This document shows positions 53,412 through 63,420 of a DNA stretch of 64,000 nucleotides, piece after piece; position 1 is the first letter of the stretch; each line of letters opens with the position of its first letter. Source of the stretch: Hsuehochloa calcarea (lineage: Eukaryota > Streptophyta > Magnoliopsida > Poales > Poaceae); the NCBI GenBank assembly GCA_036346395.1, contig CM070615.1, forward strand, positions 5,461,534-5,525,533. The letters run 5' to 3'. The position numbers and the translations under genes are program-made. The notes below the pieces were generated by a model that made no database searches, was not told the origin of the DNA, and saw only the letters and a program-made list of their open reading frames with translations.

Positions 53412-54231
53412 CGGGGAACCTACCAAATGCCCATCAAAAAGCTAAATCGATCCGATTACAGATTAGCTCATGTCATCACAATCAAGAACACGCGCTCTCC
53501 TAAAACTAGATGCCTTCTATTCCATTAACAGTTCATACGAACGCTGACACCACTCGATTCTGAAAATAATATTGGAATGGAAAGATACCTCGAAGCAATC
53601 GGCTGAAGCGGAAAAATCCTCACAAAAGTATGGAATAGCGGAGCTCGGCCCAAATACTTTCAAGCCGGCCGGGATCACCACATCCGCGAGCGACACCGGA
53701 GACGGACCCGCGATCTCAGCCAGGAACGGCACCAAACGTGACGTGGCGCAGGAGAGAATCCACGACCTCCCTCACTCCCGGCCACCGCGCCGGGTGCCGA
53801 CGCCGTCGAGGGAAGCGGGCGACGGGTCGGAGTGGCGCCAGGGAGCCACGAGTGAGTGACGTCACGTAACTGGTAAGCGGTTAACGGGCCGGGTCCATTT
53901 CTATCGGGTTAAGTACCGTTTACTTATTTAATTATCATTTTTCCGCCTCCAAATTAAGACAAGCCATTTTCTTTTCCTTCCTTCGTCTCGGTGTCTTCTC
54001 CCAAATCGAGCCACCACTCCTCGTCTCCTCCTCCCTCCTCGCCGCCTCGATTCGCCTCCGCCTCTCCAAAGCCCTAGCCGCGCTCCCCGCTCCACGGACC
54101 GGCGCGAAACCGGCGGCGGCGGGGGTATGACCGACCGAGCAGCTGCCTAAGCGGCGGGGGGCAAGTGGTGGTAGCATAGCATTGCGGGAGGCGATCGCGG
54201 GGGGAGGTAGCGGGCGGTTGTGGCGCCGGGC
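53412..54231 (+). promoter_or_regulatory. Upstream region and probable 5' leader of the WD40 gene
   Basis: About 820 bp between the Ale-like LTR remnant and the gene's ATG. The first part (53412-53870) is ordinary sequence with no ORF support. From about 53940 a pyrimidine-rich tract (tcctccctcctcgccgcctc) leads into GC-rich leader DNA. No convincing TATA box is seen, as usual for broadly expressed plant genes. A seven-codon upstream ORF occurs at 54127-54150 (MTDRAAA). The transcription start cannot be read from sequence. Confidence 0.55.
54127..54150 (+). other. Short upstream ORF in the WD40 gene leader
   Basis: ATG at 54127 followed by six codons and TAA, 81 bp before the main ATG. It is in the probable 5' leader. 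Whether it is transcribed or translated is not known. The context of its ATG (ggtATGa) is weak. Confidence 0.4.
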
Positions 54232-57200
54232 ATGGCAGTGACGTCGTCGGCTGCGGCGGGGGCCGGGGGCGGCGCCACGGCGGCAGGGCTCAAGACCTAC
54301 TTCAAGACGCCCGAGGGGAGGTACAAGCTGCAGTACGAGAAGACGCACTCCGCCGCCGTCCTGCACTACAACCACGGCGGGAAGACCGTCTCGAAGGTAC
54401 CATATCTCCGCTCGCGCCGTGGTTTGCGGTTGGGGGTGGACAAAACTGTGGGGATCTAGGCGGGCTTCGGTGGGTGGCATGGGGAATTGGGTTGCTCTCG
54501 TCGAGGATTTCGGCTGTTTTGTAGTGTTGGTGGGATTTAGATTGGCTTTAAGGTGGTGTTTAGAGCAAATTTCAGGCGAAGTCTGCGTTTTTTTACTTGT
54601 GCTGGGTACTCCAAAAGGATTTCAATTGCGGAAATGCATATCTGAACTTAGGTTCACATGTGCCCACTATTTTGTTTGCTTGTTAGGTTATTTAGGTTTG
54701 CTGTTAGTCTTGCATAAACCTTATTCGAGCTCTGAGTGCAGAATGCTTCATCGGTAGAGTTGGAATTTCGATTGGTTTTTAGTGTGGGCTGCAGCTAACA
54801 ACACTCTAGTAAAGTAGTAGTATTGGTGACTTCGGTTTTATTACTCAATTTTGTAGTAATAGCTTGCGTCTTGATCAAGCGCACTTTGTGGCTTATTGTG
54901 CAGTTCTGGATATAGTGCTATCTTGGTTATTCATTGGTTTTGATTGTCACAGTTGACGGTGGCGTTCCTGAAGGAGAAGACTGCTGGCCAGGGCTCCACG
55001 CCGTCAACACCAAGCTCCAGCAGCGGGATGCGATCGGCAGCAGCAAGGCTGCTGGGCACTGGGAACGGCAGTCGGGCACTTAGCTTTGTTGGGGGAAACG
55101 GTGCAAGCCGGGCCGTGGCTGGAAGCAACCGTATGGCAGGAGGCCTTGGTACATCTACAAGCCTCGGTGGATCACAAGCTGTAGCAAACTATGATGGCAA
55201 GGGTGCATACATCATCTTCAATGCCGCCGATACACTATTCATCAGTGACCTCAATTCCCAGGACAAGGTCTTTATTCTTATTATTAGATGCTTGCTAAAT
55301 GTAGTTATTAGTGTCTTGGTGTTTTCTGATCAGCTGGTTAATTGCACTAGGATCCAATAAAGTCCATCCATTTCAGCAACTCAAACCCACTGTGCCACGC
55401 ATTTGACCCAGAGGCCAAGGAGGGGCATGACTTGATCATCGGCATGGGATCAGGGGATGGTTAGTTGGAATAGTTGTTAGCTTGAATTGCTTTATGATTC
55501 AAAGTGAACTATGTATCAGTACGAGGGCTTTTTTTGTGTCCATCATGCAGTCTATTCAATGTCGCTAAGGCAACAGTTACAAGATCCTGGAAGGAAGCCT
55601 GTTGCAGCCCAACATTATAATAAGGGTGATAAAGATGGCACAAATAGTGGCAGGTATGCTATAATTTTCATTATTTGTTCATTTGTCTTATATGACACTT
55701 CGAGTTTATTTGCAGATGTCGGATTTGTATCAGGCTTTCAGCATTGCCTGAAAATATTGCGATTGCTTGTTTATTTTTTTTATCTGGTAATTTAGATTTT
55801 AGCTAGCATATAAGGTTTTTAATCAACTTAGCACAGAAAAAATACAGCACACTGGTATCATGTGATATAGACACAAGAACCCATCATTTTCCCCAATATG
55901 GTCACAGCAGATTTGGGTATCAGAGAGAAGGAAAAAAATACCTTGGGGTTTTTATTTGGAACATTGAGATTAATCAACGGTTGAGTTATACGTTGAATCT
56001 AATTCTACCTGAATTAATCCTTTGAGTTCACCAGTTTATGGTAAAGCAATGGACTTTATGTTTGTCAACTATGCTCTCAGGTAGTGCCTCAAGAACATGA
56101 GCTTGCTTTGTTGTAAGAACAACCTGGTTTCCTTGTGTGCTTATCATTTGGTGTTGCATGACACCTTTTTGCATGCCTATGAAAATCCTTTTAGAAGTGA
56201 AAGATAAAGGAGTAAATTTTGTACTGGGCTGCTCTGGAGCAGTGTTTTTTTTATTAAAAAAGAATAAGAACATTGTTTTTTAGGGTGGCAGGGTGGAACA
56301 GCTGCCTTTTGTTTGACGTTGCTGCATTATAAGCAGAACACGGTTTGGGTAGTGGACCTTGCAGATGTTTATCTTCCTCTGATTATTTAACTTAATTCTC
56401 TGACTGACTTCTGGACACTAATGTTTTGCAGCCGATGTACCTCTGTTGCATGGGTGCCAGAGCGTGAAGGCATTTTCGTTGTTAGCCATTCTGATGGAAA
56501 TTTGTATGTGTATGATAAAGTGAGCCGATGATGGTCATGGAATTTGGTATTTTTAAATCTTAATTTTGTTTGGCTGATGTTTGAACTGATGTATATTCTT
56601 TATATTTAGTGCAAAGATGGAAACACCGAGTGTACATTTCCAGCTATAAAGGATCCAGCTCAGTTGATGGTTTCTCATGCAAAGTCGAGTAAGGTATTTT
56701 AAGCACTCCATTATTGTTTGCCTAAACTGCATTATTTTGGTGAAGTTAGGATGCTTTGATGTAAAATTGCTTTTTTCACCCTCTGTTGGCATGAATCTGT
56801 GGTCTATCCATCTGTTTAGCTATTCTACAGTGTATAGTGTTCTTAACTCTGAAGTCTGAATTTTCTTAAAGGCTTAAAGCAATGAACATTCTTATTCCTC
56901 CTCTTATGCAAAGCATGGAAGTAGCAATGTAAGTTGCTAAACAATGACAGCTACCGAATACAAATTTCCCATTATTTAAAAATTATAGGTAAGGACGCAC
57001 AAATCCAGGTCCTTCAGAGAGTGCACTGTTTAAAATGTCTTCACTCATACATTCTTGAGTGCAAAGATTAGGCATGCTAAATTAGTCCTTCAAAAGTACT
57101 AGTTTTGCTTTATACTTGCATTTCAGAGTTTGGTTGTGGAGTAATAAAAAAAATGGTAGCATGCTAGGCTCGAACACGATGCACTTGTGCTGGTCTCCAC

Positions 57201-60200
57201 CTTCGTATAGTGTTATTGTTTTTTTCACTAGAATTTACTTTTGTGACAAGAACTTCACTAGCATATGCCAGCCACCAGGTCTCATAGCAGCAAGCTCAGT
57301 ACATCATGTACAGTGAATCTTGGGAATTAGTTCCATTATCCTATGCTTTTTAGTATCCTTCAAATAATTCTTGCTGTATAACATTTGATTGGAAGAGTTT
57401 ATATCATGGTCTTAAACATGTTTGGCCTTAAAAAATGTGGTACCATGATTAACTTTGGATTTCTCTCAATAACATTACAGAGCGACCCAATTGCTAGATG
57501 GCATATTTGTCAAGGTTCAATCAACACGATTAGAAGAGTTTATATCAAAGCCTTAAACATGTTTGGCCTTAAAAAAATGTCGTACCATGATTAACTTTGG
57601 ATTTCTCTCGATAACACTACAGAGCAACCCAATTGCTAGATGGCATATTTGTCAAGGTTCAATCAACACGATTTCCTTTTCTCCGGATGGGGCATACTTG
57701 GCAACCGTTGGACGAGATGGTATTTGCTTTGTCCTAGGCCACAACTAGATAGTTTTTTACTCATCCTAAAATCCACCAAGTTTATATTGCTATTGAACTA
57801 ACACTAATCAATCATATGTAGGTTATTTGAGAGTATTCGATTTTTCAAAGGAACAACTAATATTTGGTGGAAAAAGTTATTATGGCGCGCTCTTGTGTTG
57901 CACCTGGAGGTAATTGTATTCCGTGTTTTTCCTAGTTATGATTTATATTCTGATTATTCCCTACTGTTTGGCTGCCCTTTTAGTTATTATCTAAGCCATT
58001 TTTACGCATTTTGCTCTGAAACTTTTTATGCTGTCTCTTCCTGAAATGTGTTTCTGTTAGTTACTCTTAGTTTGAACTCTAAAACCAGCCTGGGTTGACT
58101 AGTATGTGAAACTATTGTAGTTTCCTTAGTGGAGTGTAGACTAGCGTATCAGATAGAAGTTAGCTATCTGATAATTGGATATGTTCTGTTACTTGCTACT
58201 TATGCCTGTTCTGCTCAGCAGCCACTTCTGCTGTGCTGCTGCTGCTTATCTTCTATCCTTACCTGTTGAATTTATTTTGCAATTGAAACATCAAATAATT
58301 TACTGGTTGGCTGCCCGTGCTGTAGGTCATTTTTTTTGGCATATAAGTGGTATTTTGTTTGTTTTGCATAACATTACATACAGTGTCCGGTTCTCTATTT
58401 CGATGTGTTGACCTGTTGAATTTATTTTGCAATTGAAACATCAAATAATTTACTGGTTGGCTGCCCGTGCTGTAGGTCATTTTTTTTTGGCATGTATCGG
58501 TTGTTTTGTTTGTTTTGCATAACATTACATACAGTGTCCGGTTGTCTATTTCTGTGTTTGGTGCCATAACACAAAATTTATATTGCAACATTTTTTTCCA
58601 GCATGGTTTGCTTTCTGTGATTTATTTTTCATTTGGCTTCATTGTAAAAGTTCCTACTTTTTAAGCTAAGGTAGCATATTGGTCCATCGGGTAAGCAGTG
58701 AGCTATACATTGAAGCGTCTTTCTACCATCTTATCAGCTTTCTGTTCTCTGGTTTCTCATGTGCTAATTATTTCCTACTTTCTATTTTCTTGTCAATTAT
58801 GAGATTTTAGTTGGGTGGACCAATGGAGTAATACACAAATGAGTATGGCTCAGTTTCTTACTTAATTCGATTGTGTTCTGTTTTTACAGCTCGGATGGCA
58901 AATATCTATTGACAGGTGGCGAAGATGATCTTGTGCAAGTATGGAGCATGGATGACAGAAAGATAGTTGCATGGGGCGAAGGGCATAGTTCCTGGGTATT
59001 AGTTTAATTTGCCTTTAACTTTTTCATTGTCTTAATGTTTCCTGTCAAAACTTGTAATTTGAGGACAACACCAATTTTCTGTTGACAGGTTAGTGGTGTT
59101 GCTTTTGATTCATATTGGTCGCCACCAAATTCTGATGGAACAGGAGAAAATGTTGTGTATCGTTTTGGTTCTGTTGGTCAGGTATGTATAGCTGGAATTA
59201 TAGTTTGAAAATTTATGGCATATACTCTATATTGAAATCATGTAGTAGTCATAGTAAATAAACAACACTGTTGCATGCCTGTGATACTCTGTTTCAGCAA
59301 TTTCTAAATACAAATAAAAGTGAAGCTTGGGAGTACCTGAAATACTTATCGTTTAATTTTCTTTGTTGCTTGCTGGATTGTTGGGAGACCTTAGATTAAT
59401 GAACTGTTGGCATTTTCCTGCTGTCCTCTGTTATGCTTGTTGCAGGGCATTAAACTGATCACACTACTTATGTAGTACGATATGGCTATGCTAATTTGTC
59501 CCAATCATCACCATGCTCATGCTGCTTTTTTCTGACTGTGTGACATATGTTAATATTTTCTGTGTGTGTTGATGAACTTTTAAAGATTATTTTACGTCTT
59601 CGTATTCTTGTTTAGAAATTAGAAGATGAAGCTGTTTTGCTTAATTAAAGGTTATTTTACCTTGTCATATTCTTGTTTACAAATTAGAAGATCAAGCTGT
59701 TTTGCTTAATTAAAGGTTATTTTACCTCGTCATATTCTTGTTTATAAATTAGAAGATCGAGCTGTTTTGCCTAAAACTTGGTGATTTGATATCATTTCTT
59801 CAGCATATGATTACTTATAGCTATCAGATAAATTTTGGCCAGTCGTTTGGCATTTTGCTTTTCCAACCTGGTTTATTGACTGTTACATACTCTTAGGACA
59901 CCCAACTGCTTCTGTGGGACCTGGCAATGGATGAGATTGTTGTCCCACTACGTCATCCTTCCAGTGGCTCACCGACATTTAGCAGTGGGAGCCCTTCTGC
60001 ACACTGGGACAATGCATGCCCTCCAACAGGTGTTCTTCAACCTTCTCCAAGTATGCGAGATGTGCCAAAGCTCTCACCCCTTGTCGCACACCGAGTACAT
60101 GCGGATCCCCTGTCCGGCCTCGTGTTCACCAACGACTCAGTCCTCACCATTTGCCGCGAGGGACTAATCAAAATCTGGGTCAGGCCTGGCCACAATGAAA

Positions 60201-60328
60201 ACAATCAACAGTCGAATTCTTCTGAACTAGTTTTAGGTAGTTCTGTTTCGAAGGACAGGGCGATCACATCTTCGAATAAAGCAAGCAGTTCCAGCTTCAA
60301 GCAATCTTCATCTGTTCTTTTCACATGA
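54232..60328 (+). CDS. WD40-repeat protein, WDR20/creC type (559 aa, 11 coding exons)
   Basis: Coding exons: 54232-54396, 54953-55267, 55351-55459, 55551-55653, 56432-56519, 56610-56693, 57623-57719, 57822-57909, 58890-58995, 59089-59181 and 59897-60328. All introns are GT-AG, the phases agree, and the total is 1680 nt including TGA. The start is the ATG at 54232 (gcATGG context), since the frame upstream lacks another ATG. Residues 1-160 contain an Ala/Gly-rich start, FKTPEGRYKLQYEKTH and a Ser/Gly-rich low-complexity part. WD40-like repeats follow: about 161-205, 228-260 (LYVYDK), 290-330 (GRDGYLRVFDF), 333-400 (GGEDDLVQVWSM), 405-435 (DTQLLLWDL) and 475-516 (REGLIKIWVRP). The Ser-rich tail is 517-559. 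Relatives in animals (WDR20, DMWD) and fungi (CreC) bind and activate deubiquitinases. The same role in plants is inferred by homology. This is the only intact gene seen. Confidence 0.93.
57392..57673 (+). repeat. 141-bp tandem duplication copying the exon 7 acceptor
   Basis: Two copies (57392-57532 and 57533-57673) run from intron 6 (gaagagtttatatca) to within exon 7 (tcaatcaacacgatt). Each contains a splice acceptor: tacag at 57480 and tacag at 57622. The upstream copy encodes SDPIARWHICQGSINTI in the frame of the real exon. It has no donor before the second copy, and if read on it meets TAA at 57592-57594. The copies differ at only about ten sites, so the event is fairly recent. Confidence 0.9.
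58261..58561 (+). repeat. 150-bp tandem duplication in intron 8
   Basis: Copies 58261-58410 and 58411-58561 start acctgttgaatttattttgc and contain gttggctgcccgtgctgtag and cattacatacagtgtccgg. They differ at few positions. The repeat is intronic and carries no splice site in use. Confidence 0.9.
59582..59773 (+). repeat. 65-bp tandem triplication in intron 10
   Basis: Three copies start at 59582, 59647 and 59712. Each reads aaaggttattttac (first copy aaagattattttac), then catattcttgttta and aaattagaagatc.agctg. Copies two and three are most alike. Intronic, with no coding role. Confidence 0.9.
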
Positions 60329-60621
60329 CCGAGTGTTTTCCTTGTGGGCCTTTTGCTCTGCTTACCTGGTCACTGGTGGCCATGTTTCTTACAAACAGCA
60401 TGATTTATGGGGTGGATCTCTCAAAGGAGGCTGCTGGTGATGGAGGCCAACATTTGTTTGTAGATGCTCCTGGCTTACAGCAATACCAGTGTCGCCATTT
60501 GTGTGGCACAAAAGAATAATGGAATATGCTCCTGTACAGATACATATACTCCTCCAAGATAAGTAGTACAAGTTCACTGTTTGTGTTTCGTGTTATTTAT
60601 TCAATGAGCCAACAGGTGATG
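60329..60621 (+). other. 3' untranslated region and short spacer of the WD40 gene
   Basis: About 290 bp between the stop codon and the Reina-like LTR. No exact AATAAA is present; aataat occurs near 60516. Plant polyadenylation signals are loose, so the transcript end cannot be fixed. The ORF 60325-60519 overlaps this region and is not supported as a gene. Confidence 0.5.
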
Positions 60622-61074
60622 TGTGATGGTTGACATCACATATCAGAAGCGCAAATCACGCCAATCAGATATGGCGCATTAGTTACTTTCTATTTCAGAA
60701 AAGATTGCTTAGTTAATTTGTTATCTCTAAGTTTAGTATGATTAGATATGATTGTTAGATGGAGCTATCCTTATTCAAGGAGCTTCTCACGCATGCAAAT
60801 GCAAGTTAGAATTATCTTTAATTCCTCGTCTGTCTTCTTTCTCCCTGCTCATCTCCTCCCAGCGTATGCTCCCTTGCTTGTTTCTATTATCTCCATCACA
60901 GCTCCGGGTCGACGAGGCCTAGGGCTAAAATCTGTAATTACCCACGATTATCCAATTCCGTTTTTAGACCATGATAAGGTAGTACGATGTCTGGTTGAAG
61001 ACTTCGATCGGCGTTTTCTACCCTGCACGATTACAACTTTCGATCAAGACCTAATCGTGGACCTGATTGTAACA
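60622..61074 (+). repeat. Reina-like 5' LTR (about 453 bp)
   Basis: Begins tgtgatggttgacatcaca and ends gattgtaaca four bases before the primer site. The left border is the most likely TG but cannot be confirmed without the 3' LTR. It contains a short T/C-rich stretch (60816-60860) typical of leader DNA. Confidence 0.6.
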
Positions 61075-61077
61075 ACT

Positions 61078-61090
61078 TGGTATCAGAGCC
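61078..61090 (+). promoter_or_regulatory. Primer-binding site of the Reina-like element
   Basis: tggtatcagagcc, a perfect initiator-Met primer site. Confidence 0.85.
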
Positions 61091-61118
61091 AGCGATCTCT
61101 TGTGGCAACGATACTACC

Positions 61119-62270
61119 ATGGATTCTAAAGACCAGATGGCTGCCGTTGAACAGTAGGTGGTTGTTTTGACGGCAGACATGTCTGATGTGAAGGCACAAC
61201 TAACTGACCTGAAGGGCACCATCGATCAGATTCCAACCATGATGTGTACAATAATCGAGCTCAAGAACGCGATCCTCAGCCTGACAGATCGCATCGGCGT
61301 GATGGAGAAGGAGAAACACACTGCGGGCGACGGGCTGCTACCAACCCCATTCGGCACCGCCAGCATGTCCAACCAGCGCACAAAGGGGAGAAACCCCTCA
61401 CGTATCCACAAGCTGGAGTTCCCGACACATGGCGACAAGGAAGATCCCCTGAGATTGTTGCAGCGCTGTGATCAATTTTTTCGGGGACAAAAAAAGCCAG
61501 AAGCGGAGAAGGTATGGCTTGCCTCGTATCACCTTGTTGGTATTGCTCAACAATGGTACTTTCAGTTGGAACGAGACGAAGGCTAGCCCAATTGGAAGAA
61601 TTTCAAAGAATACGTCAACCTTCGCTTTAGGCCATCCATTCGGCACAATCATCTATGAGAGCTCAAGCAACTCTCGCAGAACGACACCATGGAAGAATAC
61701 CAGCAATGCTTCCTCGCGATATTGTGTCACGCGGAGTGCCTTCAACCGCGCCAATAGGTGCAGCTCTTCACCCCGGAGCCTATCCCGACGGACGTTAAGC
61801 TACAAGACTCGGCGAGCCTCCATATGGCAATGGCCCTCGCCCGAGCCTACGAGAGGCGTGCTCAGGTGGTCAGCTAGCTGCCACCCCAACAGGCAGCCAA
61901 ATAGCCGGTGCCACTACGACGGCGAATGACAACAAATGGGGCGACGGCAGCACGACAAAGAAGACACCGGCCAATCCGGCGGCCGCTCCAAAGACTTTCT
62001 ATCGGCTCCGGCACGCGTGGTAGGAGGCGCCCTGGAACCACGTCTTCGCCAGCGTTACCTGACGTCGGCCGAGATGGCAACTTGCAGGGAAGCCGGCCCG
62101 TGCTTCAATTGCGAGGAGAAGTTCACGCCAAATCAGCGGTGCAAACGCTTGTTCGTGCTTCTGGCCCCAAGTGATGACGCCGATGATGATTTACCACCGG
62201 AGAACGAGACATATCCTTATATGTATCGACCGACATCCAACCGCGTGTGGCGTAAACCATGCGCCTAGCG
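61119..62270 (+). pseudogene. Reina-like gag
   Basis: The ATG at 61119 opens MDSKDQMAAVEQ and meets TAG at 61155. The frame continues in ORF 61158-61586 with MSDVKAQLTDLKGTIDQIP, LEFPTHGDKEDPLRLLQRCD and IAQQWYFQLERDEG, the gypsy gag core, then TAG at 61584 where the frame goes on with PNWKNFKEYV. After shifts, ORF 61936-62268 carries the zinc motif CFNCEEKFTPNQRC near 62101-62142. The gene is broken by at least two stops and two frame changes. Confidence 0.8.
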
Positions 62271-62625
62271 GTGGAAGTGGCTGAAATAGTATTGTTGACT
62301 CTCATCGACTCGGGGTCGTCGCACAACTTCATCAACCACGAGACGGCTACGCATCTCAGCCTCCGCACGCAGGCGCGCATGGGATTGCAGGACATCGTCG
62401 CCAACGGGGAGCATTGGTGTCTGTCATGCCTTGCCGATCAAGGTGGTAGCTGAAGACTTCCAAGTGGACTGCTACACGATTCCACTAGATGGGTTCAATG
62501 TCATCCTCAGCATCCAGTGGCTGCGTACCCTCGGGCCGGTCCTGTGGGATTTCGAAGCACTCACCATGACGTTCCATCGTGACCAACGCTCGGTGTGCTA
62601 GCACGGGCTAGGCGCACCATCCAAC
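62259..62625 (+). pseudogene. Reina-like protease
   Basis: The frame reads VLLTLIDSGSSHNFINHETA, the gypsy retropepsin active site (DSGS) at about 62300-62330. After a frame change near 62440 it continues with text like VILSIQWLRTLGPVLWDFE (62500-62560) and a stop at 62599. The catalytic Asp is present. Confidence 0.75.
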
Positions 62626-63420
62626 GTGCCACGGTCGCGCGCAATCTTGTCGTCCGACTTGATGGATGAGCTACTGGCCGAGTTCGAGCACATCTTCGCC
62701 GAGCCAACCAAGCTACCGCTGGAATGCAAGCGTGACCACCGCATCATTCTACTGTCGGACACTTCGGCCATTTCCGTACGACCATACCGCTACCCCCAGC
62801 TCCTCAAGGATGAGCTCGAAAGGTAGTGTGCCGAGATGCAATGCTAAGGAATCATACAACCTAGTCACTCGGTGTTCTCCTCGCTGGTCTTGCTTGTCAA
62901 GAAGTGAGACGGCTCATGGCGCTTCTGCGTCGACTACAGGGCCCTCAATGAGCGCACCATCAAGGACAAGTTTCCCATTCCCGTTGTCGATGAGCTCCGC
63001 AGGGTGCGCTTCTTCACCAAGCTGGACTTGCGTTCGGGGTACCATCAGGTGCGCATGCGCCCCCCGGACATTGAGAAGACGGCGTTCCGCATTCACGAGG
63101 GCTTATTTGAGTTCCTGGTGATGCCATTTGGCCTCACCAACGCCCCAGCAACGTTTCAAGCGCTGATGAACAATCTTCTACAACCATTCCTATGACGCTT
63201 TGTACTTGTTTTTTATGACATTTTGATTTACAACTCTTCATGGTCCGAACACCTCCGCCATGTGCGAGCGGTGTTCCGCGTGCTAAGGCAGAACATGTTT
63301 TTTTTCTCTAGAAGTCCAAGTGTCTATTCGGCATAACATCTATGCCATACTTAGGCCATGTCATCTCCGCCGACGACGTCACCATGGATCCCCAGAAGGT
63401 ACAGGCGGTCCTGGAGTGGC
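62626..63420 (+). pseudogene. Reina-like reverse transcriptase
   Basis: ORF 62626-62826 is the RT lead-in (ELLAEFEHIFAEPTKLP, VRPYRYPQLLKDELER), ending in TAG. The palm reads GSWRFCVDYRALNERTIKDK after another stop. ORF 63004-63195 has FFTKLDLRSGYHQVRMRPPD and MPFGLTNAPATFQALMNNLL, then TGA. The catalytic segment reads VLVFYDILIYN: one codon shorter than the family's VFFDDILIYS, so one of the two catalytic aspartates is lost. The end reads PYLGHVISADDVTMDPQKVQ. Not active. Confidence 0.85.

Noticed and set aside
54419..54757. 112-codon ORF after exon 1 of the WD40 gene
   Set aside because: Entirely in intron 1; the spliced frame from 54396 to 54953 is well supported by the protein family.
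61158..61222. Minus-strand ORFs opposite Reina-like gag
   Set aside because: Shadows of the plus-strand gag frame.
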